DNA of 64,000 nucleotides from JABDMH01 sp964428345 (GCA_964428345.1 CAYRYD010000009.1:69072-133071), one strand, 5' to 3'; positions 17,508-27,068 are shown, counted from the stretch's first letter. The notes: generated by a model from the sequence alone, not told the origin. Numbers and translations: made by a program.

Positions 17508-18074
17508 TCAGATGGTCCAGCTGTTGCCGACTTCCGTGAGCGGAATACAGCCCCGGAATTCGCCAGGTACCGGATCGTAGTTAAGGACTTCGGTGCCGAT
17601 TTTTTCGGAAGTGAAATAGCCCAGGAGAGCCAACCCCTTGAGTTTTCTGAAGAAGAATTGACCAGCATGATCCCCGGGTAAACCAGCTACTTCCTTTAGG
17701 AGTTGTTCCAGTTGGTCATCATTGCATTTGACTGCTTTTTTTCCGAATTTTTCGCTGCTTACTGCTTCCAGCATTTGATAGCCTGCCCGGAATTTTTCCT
17801 GTTCACTTTGAGGACTGGCCAAAGCCAGCATCAGATCTACAAACTGATCAACGGAAACGTCCAGGCCACCGGGTATTTCCGTTGCCGGTAAAATACGGTC
17901 CACTAATTTACCGATCACGGGATAAACCTGACGGTCAAAAAACAAGGTCTGATAAGTGTCAGACCCTTTCTGACATCCTTCCAGCACGCTCATGGCTGCT
18001 CCGGCTGACAAACTGTAACCAAGCATCCGGGCACCCCGGATCAGAGCATCGCGGCGGTTGATCATTTTTTGCAT
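17508..18074 (-). CDS. Gluconate 2-dehydrogenase subunit 3-like protein (orphan)
   Basis: 188 residues. N-terminus N-R-R-D-A-L-I-R-G followed by a hydrophobic stretch and Cys (L-E-G-C) is a Tat-like or lipoprotein-type leader. The body matches the small (gamma) subunit family of membrane-bound GMC dehydrogenases: V-Y-P-V-I-G-K-L-V-D-R-I-L-P-A-T near residue 50 and G-E-F-R-G-C-I-P-L near the end. This subunit normally partners a GMC flavoprotein, but none is adjacent; the nearest is at 34155-35852, which has its own subunit. It may serve a partner elsewhere. Confidence 0.75.
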   Translation of the reverse strand: MQKMINRRDALIRGARMLGYSLSAGAAMSVLEGCQKGSDTYQTLFFDRQVYPVIGKLVDRILPATEIPGGLDVSVDQFVDLMLALASPQSEQEKFRAGYQMLEAVSSEKFGKKAVKCNDDQLEQLLKEVAGLPGDHAGQFFFRKLKGLALLGYFTSEKIGTEVLNYDPVPGEFRGCIPLTEVGNSWTI

Positions 18075-18224
18075 GATGCTTTATCAATTGCTGACAAATT
18101 AATAAAAAATTGATTGAAGATCCGGCCGATATCGGATCCGGGAGCTCCACACCAGCTCCTCAGATTTGCGCGAAGACAGAAAAGAAGAAACCCTTGAAAA
18201 ATTCAGAGCAACGATCCAGTGCAA

Positions 18225-18267
18225 GATCCTGGAGCCAATGGTTGCCAGCAATAGCGGCTCCAGGATC
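18225..18267. repeat. 12-bp inverted repeat
   Basis: GATCCTGGAGCC and GGCTCCAGGATC separated by 19 nt, located 107 nt downstream of the aminotransferase stop codon. No T-tract follows in either direction, so mRNA-end stabiliser is as likely as terminator. Confidence 0.45.
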
Positions 18268-18373
18268 CATCAGTGCTTTAGCTGATCGTTTCCGGGTAGG
18301 GTTGGTCGATCGGGATCTTGCCTGGGGTTCAGTTTGGCTCCCGGATCCTTCCGATCTTTGGTTTAGTTTGGTC

Positions 18374-19573
18374 TTAATGCTGGAAAGATATCCTTTCGAT
18401 GACCTCAGCTGCATTGTGGATTTCCTCCCGGGTATTATAGTAATGAGGTGCCAGCCTGACAATCCACTCTACCCCTTTTTCCTGAAAATCGATCAGGGCG
18501 TTTAATTTATTTCCAAAGGAACAGTTGATTTTCTCCTGCTTTAAGGCAGTCTTGAGGGCTTCGGCAGTAATAATGTTGGAATGTGCGGTCACAATGGCTC
18601 CTTTTTTTGTGCCCCGGTCCAAAATCGTCATTCCCTGAATGTCGCTGAGCCTGGTCCGGAGTTCGGCTGCCAGTTCAGTGACTCTCTTTTCGATAACCGG
18701 CATGGTGATTTCTGCGGCATAATGGAGGGCAGCAGAGGCTCCAAGCAAGAGGGCATACGAATTTTCCCAGTCCTCAAACCGGGTAGCTTTTTCTTTTAAC
18801 CGGAAGGAGTCTTTCTCTATCCAGTCAGCTCCCCGCATATCGAGCATCAAAGGATGCAGGTTGCTTTGCAGTATCCTGTCACTGACAAACAGAAATCCGG
18901 CTCCCCGGGGCCCCCGCAAGAACTTCCTGAAAGTGGCACTGAAAAAATCACAGCCGATCGTTTCCATGTCTACATCCACCTGCCCGGCTGATTGACAGCC
19001 ATCGACCAGGTAAATGACCTCCTGTTCCCGGCAAATCTTCCCGGCTTCAGCAACGGGTTGGATCAACCCTGAATTGGTCGGAATGTGGGTGATTGAAACC
19101 AGTTTTGGATGATATTTGGCAATATCCCTTCTCAGTGCATCCAGATCGAGTTCTCCCGCTGACGTGTTATCAACGATTTTAAAATCGATGCCAAAGCGGT
19201 CTCTAAGACTTATGAATGATACAAAATTAGAGACATAGTCATTGGAAGTGGTCAGGATGACATCTCCCCGTTCGAAAGGGATTGAACTCAGCGCACGGGT
19301 ATAGGCATCGGTGGCATTGGCGGTAAATGCGATGTTTTCAGGTCTGGTGCCAAATAGCCGGCTGGCATTTTCATAAAACGCCCGGATCGCTTTGCTGCGT
19401 AAACCAGCTGCTTCATAGCCACCCGTCACGGATTCCAGATCAATGTGATCTTTAATTGCCTGCGATACCACTTCCGGCATCAGCGAAGCACCAGCATTAT
19501 TCAGATGATTGTAATACTTTGTTCCCGGGGTGTCAGCCCTCCACTTTCTGATCTGTAAAGCCGGATCAATCAT
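18374..19573 (-). CDS. PLP-dependent aminotransferase class V
   Basis: 399 residues, fold-type I class V (cysteine desulfurase / isopenicillin-N-epimerase-like). The cofactor-binding Asp191 lies in Y-L-V-D-G-C-Q-S-A-G and the Schiff-base Lys217 in A-T-F-R-K-F-L-R-G-P-R-G. The N-terminal L-N-N-A-G-A-S is the usual substrate loop. No lipoyl-like flexible Cys loop of a dedicated Fe-S desulfurase is obvious, so the substrate is open. It begins 6 nt after bshB1, in an operon with fabH and bshB1; a link to cysteine or thiol metabolism is possible but not shown. Confidence 0.85.
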   Translation of the reverse strand: MIDPALQIRKWRADTPGTKYYNHLNNAGASLMPEVVSQAIKDHIDLESVTGGYEAAGLRSKAIRAFYENASRLFGTRPENIAFTANATDAYTRALSSIPFERGDVILTTSNDYVSNFVSFISLRDRFGIDFKIVDNTSAGELDLDALRRDIAKYHPKLVSITHIPTNSGLIQPVAEAGKICREQEVIYLVDGCQSAGQVDVDMETIGCDFFSATFRKFLRGPRGAGFLFVSDRILQSNLHPLMLDMRGADWIEKDSFRLKEKATRFEDWENSYALLLGASAALHYAAEITMPVIEKRVTELAAELRTRLSDIQGMTILDRGTKKGAIVTAHSNIITAEALKTALKQEKINCSFGNKLNALIDFQEKGVEWIVRLAPHYYNTREEIHNAAEVIERISFQH

Positions 19574-19579
19574 CAGATA

Positions 19580-20299
19580 TCAGATAATAGTCAGGAGGTC
19601 AGTAATCCCTACCGGACGGGAGATCGTGAAGCCTTCACCAAATTCAACCCCGATCTGCCGGCCATAGGAACGGGCCCTTGCCCTGATGAATTCCAGGAAA
19701 TCGGCTCCCGAGATTGGAGAACTCTCTTCCTGACTGGCTGGATCATAAAACTGGGATGAAAAGGCGAGGATGCTTTCCATTTTCCTATCCATATACGGTG
19801 TGATATCGACAACCACGTCTGCGGTCAACATCTTATCCTGGATATAATTATAGATCGCCCGGGGCCGCCACCGCTCCTGAGGATGACCATTGCTGTCATT
19901 GGTATATACTTTATTTAATCCCGCCAGAAAGCAGGCATCATATATCAGGCTGGCTGCCCGTCCATGGTCGGGGTGACGGTCGTCAATGGCATTGGCCAAA
20001 ACAATTTCCGGCCGGTAAGTTCTCACAACTTCCACGATCTGCCGTTTATATTTTTCCTCTGGTTCAAAAAAACCATCGGGAATACCCAGGTTGACCCGCT
20101 CTTTAATACCGAGGATATCCGCAGCTCTTGCAGCCTCCTTTATCCGGAGTTCGGCATTACCCCGGGTACCCAGTTCACCCTGGGTCAGATCGAGAATCGC
20201 CGCCTTATGGCCCATAGCCAGGTGCCGGAGCAGAGTACCGGAACAACTGAGCTCTATATCGTCCGGATGAACACCGATAGCCAGTATATCTACCTTCAT
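19580..20299 (-). CDS. bshB1: Bacillithiol biosynthesis deacetylase BshB1
   Basis: About 239 residues from ATG 20299 (a TTG lies one codon earlier). LmbE-like zinc deacetylase: A-I-G-V-H-P-D-D at residues 7-14 binds the metal, and H-P-D-H-G-R-A near residue 110 is the second motif. Removes the acetyl group from N-acetylglucosaminyl-malate to give the amine that BshC joins to cysteine in bacillithiol, the low-molecular-weight thiol of Bacteroidota and Firmicutes. It starts 4 nt after fabH ends. bshA and bshC are not in the window. Confidence 0.9.
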   Translation of the reverse strand: MKVDILAIGVHPDDIELSCSGTLLRHLAMGHKAAILDLTQGELGTRGNAELRIKEAARAADILGIKERVNLGIPDGFFEPEEKYKRQIVEVVRTYRPEIVLANAIDDRHPDHGRAASLIYDACFLAGLNKVYTNDSNGHPQERWRPRAIYNYIQDKMLTADVVVDITPYMDRKMESILAFSSQFYDPASQEESSPISGADFLEFIRARARSYGRQIGVEFGEGFTISRPVGITDLLTII

Positions 20300-20303
20300 C
20301 AAA

Positions 20304-21359
20304 TTACCATTTTAAGAGATTGGCTCCCCAGGTAAATCCACTACCGAAAGCAGCCAGGCAGATGAGATCACCTTCCTTTACCCGGCCCTGCTGGTAAGCT
20401 TCCGACAGGGCGATCGGTATCGAGGCAGCTGTCGTATTACCATATTTCTGGATATTGTTATAAACCTGATCGTCCCGCAACTTCAGGATTCTCTGGACAA
20501 ACTGGCTGATGCGGAGGTTGGCCTGATGCGGTATCAGCAGATTGAGGTCGGAAGTCTGATAACCGGCACTTCCGAGGACCTCCTGAATGACTTCCGGAAA
20601 TTTCTGCACGGCAAATTTAAATACGTGCGGCCCATCCATGTTAGGGTAGATCAGGGCGTCGTCGATCATTTTCTGGGTAATGAAAACGGTGTCAAAAGGG
20701 TTGTCGGAAAATCCATATTTTTCCTGCTCGCCGTGATAACCACCATGGCATCCCGGACTGATAAAGGCCAGATGTTCTGCTTCCCGGCCGTCGGAATGCA
20801 GTTTGGACACGATGACCCCCTGATCTTCCTTTTCTGTTGGTTGCAAAATCATCGCTCCTGCTCCATCACCAAAGATGACGGATACATTTCGCCCCCGGGT
20901 CGTGAAGTCCAACCCCATACTATGCATTTCTGCCCCGATCAAAAGGATGTTTTTATACATCCCGGATTTGATAAACTGATCGGCGACTGACAGGCCATAC
21001 ACAAATCCGGAACACTGGTTGCGGACATCGAGGGCTCCGATCCCGGTACTGGAAATACCGAGTTCGCGTTGCACCAGTACCCCGCAACCCGGAAAAAAAT
21101 AGTCGGGACTCAGGGTGGCAAAAATGATAAAATCGATGTCTTCCATGGATATCCCGGCATCGTCGATGGCCCGGCGGGATGCCTCAGCCCCCATAGTGGT
21201 CGTGGTCTCCTTATGACGAACTCCAAACCGTCGTTCCTGAATTCCGGTACGTTCCTGGATCCATTCATCGGAAGTATCCATCAAGTTTTCAAGTTCGTGA
21301 TTGGTAATCACCCGGTCGGGCACATAGTGGCCGATACCGGCTATTTTTGTTCTCGTCAT
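20304..21359 (-). CDS. fabH: 3-oxoacyl-ACP synthase III (FabH)
   Basis: 351 residues. Thiolase-fold initiator condensing enzyme; catalytic triad Cys116 (N-Q-C-S-G-F), His278 (P-H-Q-A-N) and Asn308 (G-N-T-T-A-A-S). Condenses an acyl-CoA primer with malonyl-ACP to start fatty acid synthesis. It is about 20-30 residues longer than E. coli FabH, with extra residues around 180-225, as in many Bacteroidota copies that may be one of several paralogues. First gene of the fabH-bshB1-aminotransferase operon. Confidence 0.9.
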   Translation of the reverse strand: MTRTKIAGIGHYVPDRVITNHELENLMDTSDEWIQERTGIQERRFGVRHKETTTTMGAEASRRAIDDAGISMEDIDFIIFATLSPDYFFPGCGVLVQRELGISSTGIGALDVRNQCSGFVYGLSVADQFIKSGMYKNILLIGAEMHSMGLDFTTRGRNVSVIFGDGAGAMILQPTEKEDQGVIVSKLHSDGREAEHLAFISPGCHGGYHGEQEKYGFSDNPFDTVFITQKMIDDALIYPNMDGPHVFKFAVQKFPEVIQEVLGSAGYQTSDLNLLIPHQANLRISQFVQRILKLRDDQVYNNIQKYGNTTAASIPIALSEAYQQGRVKEGDLICLAAFGSGFTWGANLLKW

Positions 21360-21565
21360 TGAATCTGCGATTTTAAGGATCAGATTTGAAAGCCTGGCAT
21401 TGTGGTTGCTGAGCTTGCGCTAAAAATAGCTTTTTCAGATCTAAATGCCTAATGATTGAGTTGAAGCCTGGTGCGCAGTGTTTCGGTCAGTTTGCAGCAG
21501 GCAATTACAACCCTATCAAAATGGAGACTACTGACGGGCGGCTGTCGGATGAAAACTGATGACCA

Positions 21566-22852
21566 CTAGGTTTTCTGCTTCTTTTTCTTAGCGGCCGGAA
21601 AGAGTACATTATTGAGGATGAGTCGATATCCGGGTGAATTTGGATGCAGGCTCAGGTCGGTATCGGGGTCGCCTACAAAATGCTGGTAATCTTCGGGGTC
21701 ATGGCCTCCATAAAAGGTGAATTGTCCTTCATGCAGGGTGCCATGGATATACCGGGCTTCGTCTGCCGGCTTATTTTCTCCCAGAATCAGGACGCTCGAC
21801 TTAATATACTGCTTGCGGAAGGATGTCGTCTGACCCATAAATCCCTTGACGGTACGGGTGTGATTTTGGGTAAGCATCGTCGGAACCGGATCCCATTTGG
21901 CCGAAAAGTCAAACAAGGTAAAATAATCGGTCTGGGGAGTTACTTTGCGGTTCCGGTTATCGATGGTACTGTGTTCATAATAAAGAGGATTCTTGATCAG
22001 GTCAAAATCTTCAAAAGCGAAGGTTTTGCTGAAATCCAGCTTATTTTGCGCATCGCCGTCAGCCGGATCCCCATCGTACATTTCCGCACAGATATCGGCA
22101 CCCTCGGCAGCCAGGGCAATATCATAGGTGTCGGTTGCAGAACACATGGCAAACATAAAACCGCCACCGATCACATATTCCTTGATTTTCTTCGCGACCG
22201 CCAGTTTTAACTGGGATACCTTGGCAAATCCATGAGCTGCCGCGAGTTCTTCCATTCTCTTCTGATTCTCCCGGTACCAGGCAAAGGCGTGATAGGTGCG
22301 GTAAAACTTGCCATACTGACCTGTGAAGTCTTCATGATGCAGATGCAGCCAGTCATACTTCGCCAGCTCATCATCCAATACTTCCGAATCATAAATCGTC
22401 TCGTAGGGAATTTCGGCATACGTCAGTACCATCGTGACCGCGTCATCCCAGGGCTGCACTTCTTCACCTTTCTCATTGAAGTCGGGTGAATATACCGCTA
22501 TTTTGGGCGCCACTTCCAGTTTAATGGCATCCATATTGACTGCCGGGCTGGATATTTCCTCCAGGATCCCGGCAAATTGAACATCCGGGAGAATCTCAAA
22601 GGATACTCCCCTTGTACGGCATTCTTTCTCAAATAATGTATTGTGTACAAATGCAAAGCTGCCACCCCGGTAATTCAATAACCACCAGGACTCAGCTCCT
22701 TTATCCAACACCCAATAGGTGATGCCATAAGCTTTCAGATGATCCTTTTGCTCCTGATCCATGGGCAAAAGGATGTACGACGCCCACAGGTTGGAAGACA
22801 GGGTCAAAGAGAGGAGGGCGAGTACGATCAGACGGAGATTTTTCATCTGCAT
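21566..22852 (-). CDS. Conserved exported Bacteroidota protein (often labelled asparagine synthetase B)
   Basis: 428 residues; start ATG 22852 or 22846. Signal peptide residues about 1-24, then S-Y-I-L-L-P-M-D. I recall this family from Bacteroidota genomes where it is automatically named asparagine synthetase B, but I see neither the N-terminal Cys glutaminase domain nor the S-G-G-x-D synthetase motif. The middle (residues 125-270) looks like a glutamine-amidotransferase-like Rossmann domain (I-A-V-Y-S-P-D-F near 128, G-G-G-F-M-F-A-M-C near 240). A basic tail K-K-K-K-Q-K follows. Function unknown; the enzyme name should not be used. Confidence 0.7.
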   Translation of the reverse strand: MQMKNLRLIVLALLSLTLSSNLWASYILLPMDQEQKDHLKAYGITYWVLDKGAESWWLLNYRGGSFAFVHNTLFEKECRTRGVSFEILPDVQFAGILEEISSPAVNMDAIKLEVAPKIAVYSPDFNEKGEEVQPWDDAVTMVLTYAEIPYETIYDSEVLDDELAKYDWLHLHHEDFTGQYGKFYRTYHAFAWYRENQKRMEELAAAHGFAKVSQLKLAVAKKIKEYVIGGGFMFAMCSATDTYDIALAAEGADICAEMYDGDPADGDAQNKLDFSKTFAFEDFDLIKNPLYYEHSTIDNRNRKVTPQTDYFTLFDFSAKWDPVPTMLTQNHTRTVKGFMGQTTSFRKQYIKSSVLILGENKPADEARYIHGTLHEGQFTFYGGHDPEDYQHFVGDPDTDLSLHPNSPGYRLILNNVLFPAAKKKKQKT

Positions 22853-22975
22853 ATTGTTGTGTTCAACTAATTTAACGAACCCCGACCATAAAAGTTACCT
22901 ATGACATAATAAAAAGTCTTTTGAATCATTTTAGTTTTGACGTAGTCATCACTCCGCATTCGCTAATAGTCAGAC

Positions 22976-23011
22976 TTTGGGTTGGCATCTGTTGATAGAT
23001 TTCTAACTTTG
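22976..23011 (+). promoter_or_regulatory. Bacteroidota-type promoter of the VWA gene
   Basis: TTTGG at 22976-22980 and an exact TAnnTTTG element (TAACTTTG) at 23004-23011, 24 nt apart, or 19 nt counting a TTG at 22982-22984. The expected transcription start is about 20 nt before the TTG start codon at 23037. Confidence 0.55.
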
Positions 23012-23036
23012 GTTTTGCAATAAAGACAAGAAGCAT

Positions 23037-25136
23037 TTGAGTAATATCGAGATTCAATATCCGGTCTGGTACATCGCACTGTGTCTGATCATAGGGATAG
23101 TATTGACGGCAGTTCTCTACTACCGGGCCAGCTATTTTCCGGCTACCAGTCGTTGGATGAAGACCCTATTGGCCTTTTTCCGGTTTCTGGCAATCTCCAT
23201 ACTCAGTCTGCTTCTGCTCTCACCAGTACTGAAATACAGTAAACAGGAGTCGAAGAAGCCCATCATTGTCTTTGCTCAGGATGAATCGGCCTCCATCAAA
23301 TCGGAAACCGATAGTCTGATCCTGCAGCAATATAGTCAGGATCTGGCCCGGGTCATAGACGATCTCTCTCCACAATATGAAGTCAGGCAATTTGCCTTTG
23401 GTGAATCGTTCCGCCCCGGGATCGATTACCGCTTTGAAGATAAGTCCAGTAATCATTCGGCTATCCTGGAGTACATAGGTGATCTGTACGGCGATCAGAA
23501 TCTGGGTGCTGTAGTTTTTGCTACCGACGGGATTTTCAATGAGGGTAAAGATCCCCGTTATGCCAATCTGGCCTTCTCCGCTCCGGTTTATACTATTGCC
23601 CTGGGCGATACCACACCGGACCGCGATCTTCTGATTCGCCAGATTTTCCATAATAACATCGCCTATCTCGGTGACCGGACTGCCGTCCAGATTGATATTT
23701 CCGCTTTTAATTGCCTGGGGGCTCAAAGCGCCGTACAGGTCTTCCGGATAGCCGGAAATGAAAACGTACTGCTCCAGAATATTCCGATCCGGGTGGACCA
23801 GGAAGATTTTTTCAGAACGGTCGAACTGGACATCCCCCAGGATCACATAGGTCTTCAGCGTTTCCGGGTAGTCCTGACCGGCATCAATGGCGAAAGAAGT
23901 CTTTCCAATAACCGCAAGGATTTTTTCGTCGATGTGATTGATGCCAGACAAAAAATTCTCCTTCTGGCAGCCAGCCCGCACCCAGACATTGCCGCCATTA
24001 AATCCAGCCTGGAGAAAAATAAGAATTATGAGATGGTAACCGCCCTGCTGAACAAGTTTACCGGTCAGCTGGCTGATTTTAATTTCGTAATCCTCCATCA
24101 ACTACCTGCCAGGGGTCTCCAGACCTCAACGATTCTCAGAGAAATCAATGAAAGACAAATACCCCGGATGATGATTGTCGGTGTTCAGACCAATCTGGCT
24201 GGGTTCAATCAGTATCAGCAGTTGATCGAAATCAGGCCGAAAGCGGCTTCTTTCAATGAAGTCCAGGCCATCGATAATCGGGCGTTTTCCTTTTTCCGGA
24301 CGTCAGACCGGTTCCAGCAGAATATTGGAAGTTTTCCCCCGGTTGCCGCTCCGTTTGGTGATTATTCGGTCGCTCCCTCAACGGAGGTATTGCTCCGTCA
24401 GCGTATCGGTAAGATTGATACCGACTTTCCCCTGTTGGTGATCGGAGAGGACAATGGAGTAAAAAATGCGATTCTTTGTGCTGAGGGTATCTGGAAATGG
24501 AGGCTATACGACTATCATCAGCATGAAAACCATGACATTTTTGACGAACTGATCACCAAAACCATTCAGTATGTTTCCCTCAAGGAAGATAAGCGCAAAT
24601 TCAGGGTTTTTCAGGAGAAAAATCTTCTGGCTGAAAATGAAGAGGCCCTCTTTGATGCCGAATTGTACAACCAGTCGTATCAGCTCGTTAATGAACCGGA
24701 AGTAAATATCAATATTGTCAATAGCAACGGGGAAACCTTTTCCTTTGCCTTTACCCGGAAAAATGAAAGCTATTATCTCAATGCCGGTAAATTACCGGTC
24801 GATGATTATACCTGGTCGGCCAGTACGCAGTTTGAAGGTGAACGTCACACCGCCAATGGTCAATTTAGTGTGCAGGCCATCGAAAAGGAAAGTTACGCCA
24901 CCGTGGCCAATCATCATATCCTGACTCAACTTTCAGATAATTCCGGAGGATCCATGATTTATCCGGCAGATGTCTCCCGGTTAAGTGAGATCCTAAGTGC
25001 CGGCAACCAACTTAAACCACTTTATTATCAGGTTGTCAATACCCGAAATGCCATTCACCTGAAAGCACTATTTTTCCTGTTACTGTTCCTGCTTACCCTG
25101 GAATGGGCTTTACGCCGGTATCTCGGTACTTATTGA
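23037..25136 (+). CDS. VWA/BatA-like membrane protein
   Basis: 699 residues, TTG start at 23037; the next Met is within the second membrane segment, so TTG is preferred. Two N-terminal transmembrane helices (about 12-30 and 42-62), a long exported region, and a C-terminal helix (about 670-690). The first exported part has a von Willebrand A fold (F-A-Q-D-E-S-A-S-I-K as a modified metal-site motif, V-V-F-A-T-D-G-I-F-N-E-G), and the next 300 residues are beta-sandwich and glutamine-amidotransferase-like. Typical of Bacteroidota VWA membrane proteins related to aerotolerance operons. Monocistronic here. Confidence 0.78.
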   Translation: MSNIEIQYPVWYIALCLIIGIVLTAVLYYRASYFPATSRWMKTLLAFFRFLAISILSLLLLSPVLKYSKQESKKPIIVFAQDESASIKSETDSLILQQYSQDLARVIDDLSPQYEVRQFAFGESFRPGIDYRFEDKSSNHSAILEYIGDLYGDQNLGAVVFATDGIFNEGKDPRYANLAFSAPVYTIALGDTTPDRDLLIRQIFHNNIAYLGDRTAVQIDISAFNCLGAQSAVQVFRIAGNENVLLQNIPIRVDQEDFFRTVELDIPQDHIGLQRFRVVLTGINGERSLSNNRKDFFVDVIDARQKILLLAASPHPDIAAIKSSLEKNKNYEMVTALLNKFTGQLADFNFVILHQLPARGLQTSTILREINERQIPRMMIVGVQTNLAGFNQYQQLIEIRPKAASFNEVQAIDNRAFSFFRTSDRFQQNIGSFPPVAAPFGDYSVAPSTEVLLRQRIGKIDTDFPLLVIGEDNGVKNAILCAEGIWKWRLYDYHQHENHDIFDELITKTIQYVSLKEDKRKFRVFQEKNLLAENEEALFDAELYNQSYQLVNEPEVNINIVNSNGETFSFAFTRKNESYYLNAGKLPVDDYTWSASTQFEGERHTANGQFSVQAIEKESYATVANHHILTQLSDNSGGSMIYPADVSRLSEILSAGNQLKPLYYQVVNTRNAIHLKALFFLLLFLLTLEWALRRYLGTY

Positions 25137-25185
25137 GACCGATTATCCTCTTTGCCCCTGGTCCTAATATGTCTCATATACTCCT

Positions 25186-25199
25186 GTGATCATGATCAC
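25186..25199. promoter_or_regulatory. Crp/Fnr-type palindromic operator upstream of SulP gene
   Basis: Perfect 14-bp palindrome GTGAT-CATG-ATCAC. It ends 22 nt before a TACTTTTG element (25222-25229), which places its centre near -41 of the predicted transcript, the class II activator position of the Crp/Fnr family. Same motif at 27697-27710 and 31742-31755. Confidence 0.55.
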
Positions 25200-25221
25200 C
25201 GATCGGGAATCGGTATCTGTC

Positions 25222-25229
25222 TACTTTTG
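25222..25229 (+). promoter_or_regulatory. -7 promoter element (TACTTTTG) of SulP gene
   Basis: Exact match to TAnnTTTG, 105 nt before the SulP start codon. No TTTG lies at the -33 position, as expected for an activator-dependent promoter. Confidence 0.45.
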
Positions 25230-25334
25230 TGCCAAGAGGTTTTCAAAGTTTGAGGAGTGGTTTTCGGGTCTCAAGTATTTTTTAACATGGTTGGCTGAGG
25301 CCCGAAAACACTCTTTTCTTATTTTAAGGGGATC

Positions 25335-27068
25335 ATGAAGTTAGAAAATCTAATTCCATCTATAGGCTGGTTAAAAAATTATCAAAAAGACTGGTTGGCC
25401 GGTGATTTAAGTGCTGGTCTGACCGTGGGGGTTATGTTGATCCCCCAGGGTATGGCCTATTCCATGCTGGCGGGATTGCCGCCAATCTATGGATTGTATG
25501 CTTCGACCATTCCGCTCATTATCTATGCATTCCTGGGTACTTCCCGTCAGCTGGCAGTTGGGCCGGTGGCCATGGTTGCCCTGCTTACAGCGGCGGGAGT
25601 AGGGGCTCTGGCAGGCAACGACCCGACACGTTACCTGCAGCTGGCGATTTTCCTCGCTTTGATGGTAGGTCTGATCCAATGGTCTCTCGGCGCTTTCCGA
25701 TTGGGGTTTCTCGTCAATTTCCTGTCCCATCCGGTCATCAGCGGATTTACTTCAGCAGCAGCCCTTTTGATCGGGTTCAGCCAGTTGAAGCATTTGTTGG
25801 GTGTCAAACTGGAAAGCACCCACCAGGTTTATGAAATACTATGGGAAGCGTTGGTCAGAATCAGGGAAGTCCACCTACCTACTTTTCTGGTGGGAATAGG
25901 AGGCATGGTTCTGATCATTCTTTCCCGGAAGATCAGAAAGTCCTTTCCCGGGCAGTTATTGGCAGTTGTCTTTGGTATTGTGGTAGTGATGCTTTGGAAA
26001 CTTGATCTAATGGGGGTGAAGATCCTGGGTGAAATACCGGCAGGGTTGCCCCATTTTCAGCTGCCGGCACTGCCGATGACCGACATATCGGCTTTGGCGC
26101 CAACGGCCATAGCGATCGCATTAGTCAGTTTTATGGAAAGTATTGCCGTGGCCAAGGCGATTCAGGCTAAACACCGCAATTACCGGGTGGAAGCCAATAG
26201 CGAACTTCGTGCACTGGGCATGGCCAATATTGTTGGTTCAGCATTTCAATCGTTCCCAGTCACTGGTGGGTTTTCCCGGACCGCAGTCAACGATCAGGCG
26301 GGGGCGCAAACCGGGCTTGCTTCAATCATCAGCGCCGTGTTGATCATTTTAACCCTGCTGTTCCTTACGCCGTTATTTTACTATGTACCTCAGGCAATTC
26401 TCGCATCGGTGATCATGGTAGCGGTGGCTGGTCTGTTTGACTATCAGGAAGCGATCCATCTCTGGAAAACCAACCGTCAGGATTTTTTCATGCTGCTGGT
26501 GACTTTTGTGGCTACGCTGACCCTCGGTATCGAAAAGGGTATCTTGATTGGTGTGGTTCTTTCGTTGGCCATGGTCATCTATAAGACATCAAGACCGCAT
26601 ATCGCCAGCCTCGGCCAGGTGCCAGGCACCTCCACTTACCGGAATGTATACCGGTTTTCAGATCTGATCCTGCGCGACGACCTCCTGATCGTGCGGGTGG
26701 ATGCACCGCTCTATTTTGCCAATCTGGAATATTTCCGTGACAGCATAGAGAAAATGGCTGCGGCCAAAGGTGATAGCCTTCGGCACATCGTCATTGATGC
26801 GGAAAGTATCAATAGTGTCGACAGCAGTGCTGTTCATCTGCTGGACCAGATGATTGATGATTTCCGGAAAAGAGGTATTGAGCTGTATTTTTCGGATGTT
26901 AAAGGTCCGGTAAGGGATGCTTTCGCACAGACCCATCTGATGGATAAGATCGGCAGAAACCGGTTTTTCCTCAACAATCAGGATGCTGTAAATTACATCA
27001 ATACCGAAGCAGCAGAAGAGATGACCGAGCATCCTTTTAAAGAATATACCTTGCAGGTTAACCGGTAA
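25335..27068 (+). CDS. SulP-family anion transporter with STAS domain
   Basis: 577 residues: a core of 10-14 transmembrane segments (about 25-420) and a cytoplasmic STAS domain (about 440-560) with the conserved I-N-S-V-D-S-S-A loop. The N-terminal signature D-L-x-A-G-L-T-V-G-V-M-L-I-P-Q-G-M-A-Y is classic SulP. Transports sulfate, bicarbonate or other anions, usually with a proton or sodium ion. It lies upstream of thioredoxin and CstB-like genes and has a similar operator, so sulfate or related sulfur anion is a reasonable substrate guess; bicarbonate remains possible. Confidence 0.9.
   Translation: MKLENLIPSIGWLKNYQKDWLAGDLSAGLTVGVMLIPQGMAYSMLAGLPPIYGLYASTIPLIIYAFLGTSRQLAVGPVAMVALLTAAGVGALAGNDPTRYLQLAIFLALMVGLIQWSLGAFRLGFLVNFLSHPVISGFTSAAALLIGFSQLKHLLGVKLESTHQVYEILWEALVRIREVHLPTFLVGIGGMVLIILSRKIRKSFPGQLLAVVFGIVVVMLWKLDLMGVKILGEIPAGLPHFQLPALPMTDISALAPTAIAIALVSFMESIAVAKAIQAKHRNYRVEANSELRALGMANIVGSAFQSFPVTGGFSRTAVNDQAGAQTGLASIISAVLIILTLLFLTPLFYYVPQAILASVIMVAVAGLFDYQEAIHLWKTNRQDFFMLLVTFVATLTLGIEKGILIGVVLSLAMVIYKTSRPHIASLGQVPGTSTYRNVYRFSDLILRDDLLIVRVDAPLYFANLEYFRDSIEKMAAAKGDSLRHIVIDAESINSVDSSAVHLLDQMIDDFRKRGIELYFSDVKGPVRDAFAQTHLMDKIGRNRFFLNNQDAVNYINTEAAEEMTEHPFKEYTLQVNR

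Noticed and set aside
18225..18267. Inverted repeat as insertion-sequence end
   Set aside because: No transposase, no target duplication and only one copy seen; kept only as an inverted repeat.
23220..24101. 293-codon antisense frame in the VWA gene
   Set aside because: Lies opposite a clearly coding gene with membrane segments and VWA motifs, and has no signature of its own.
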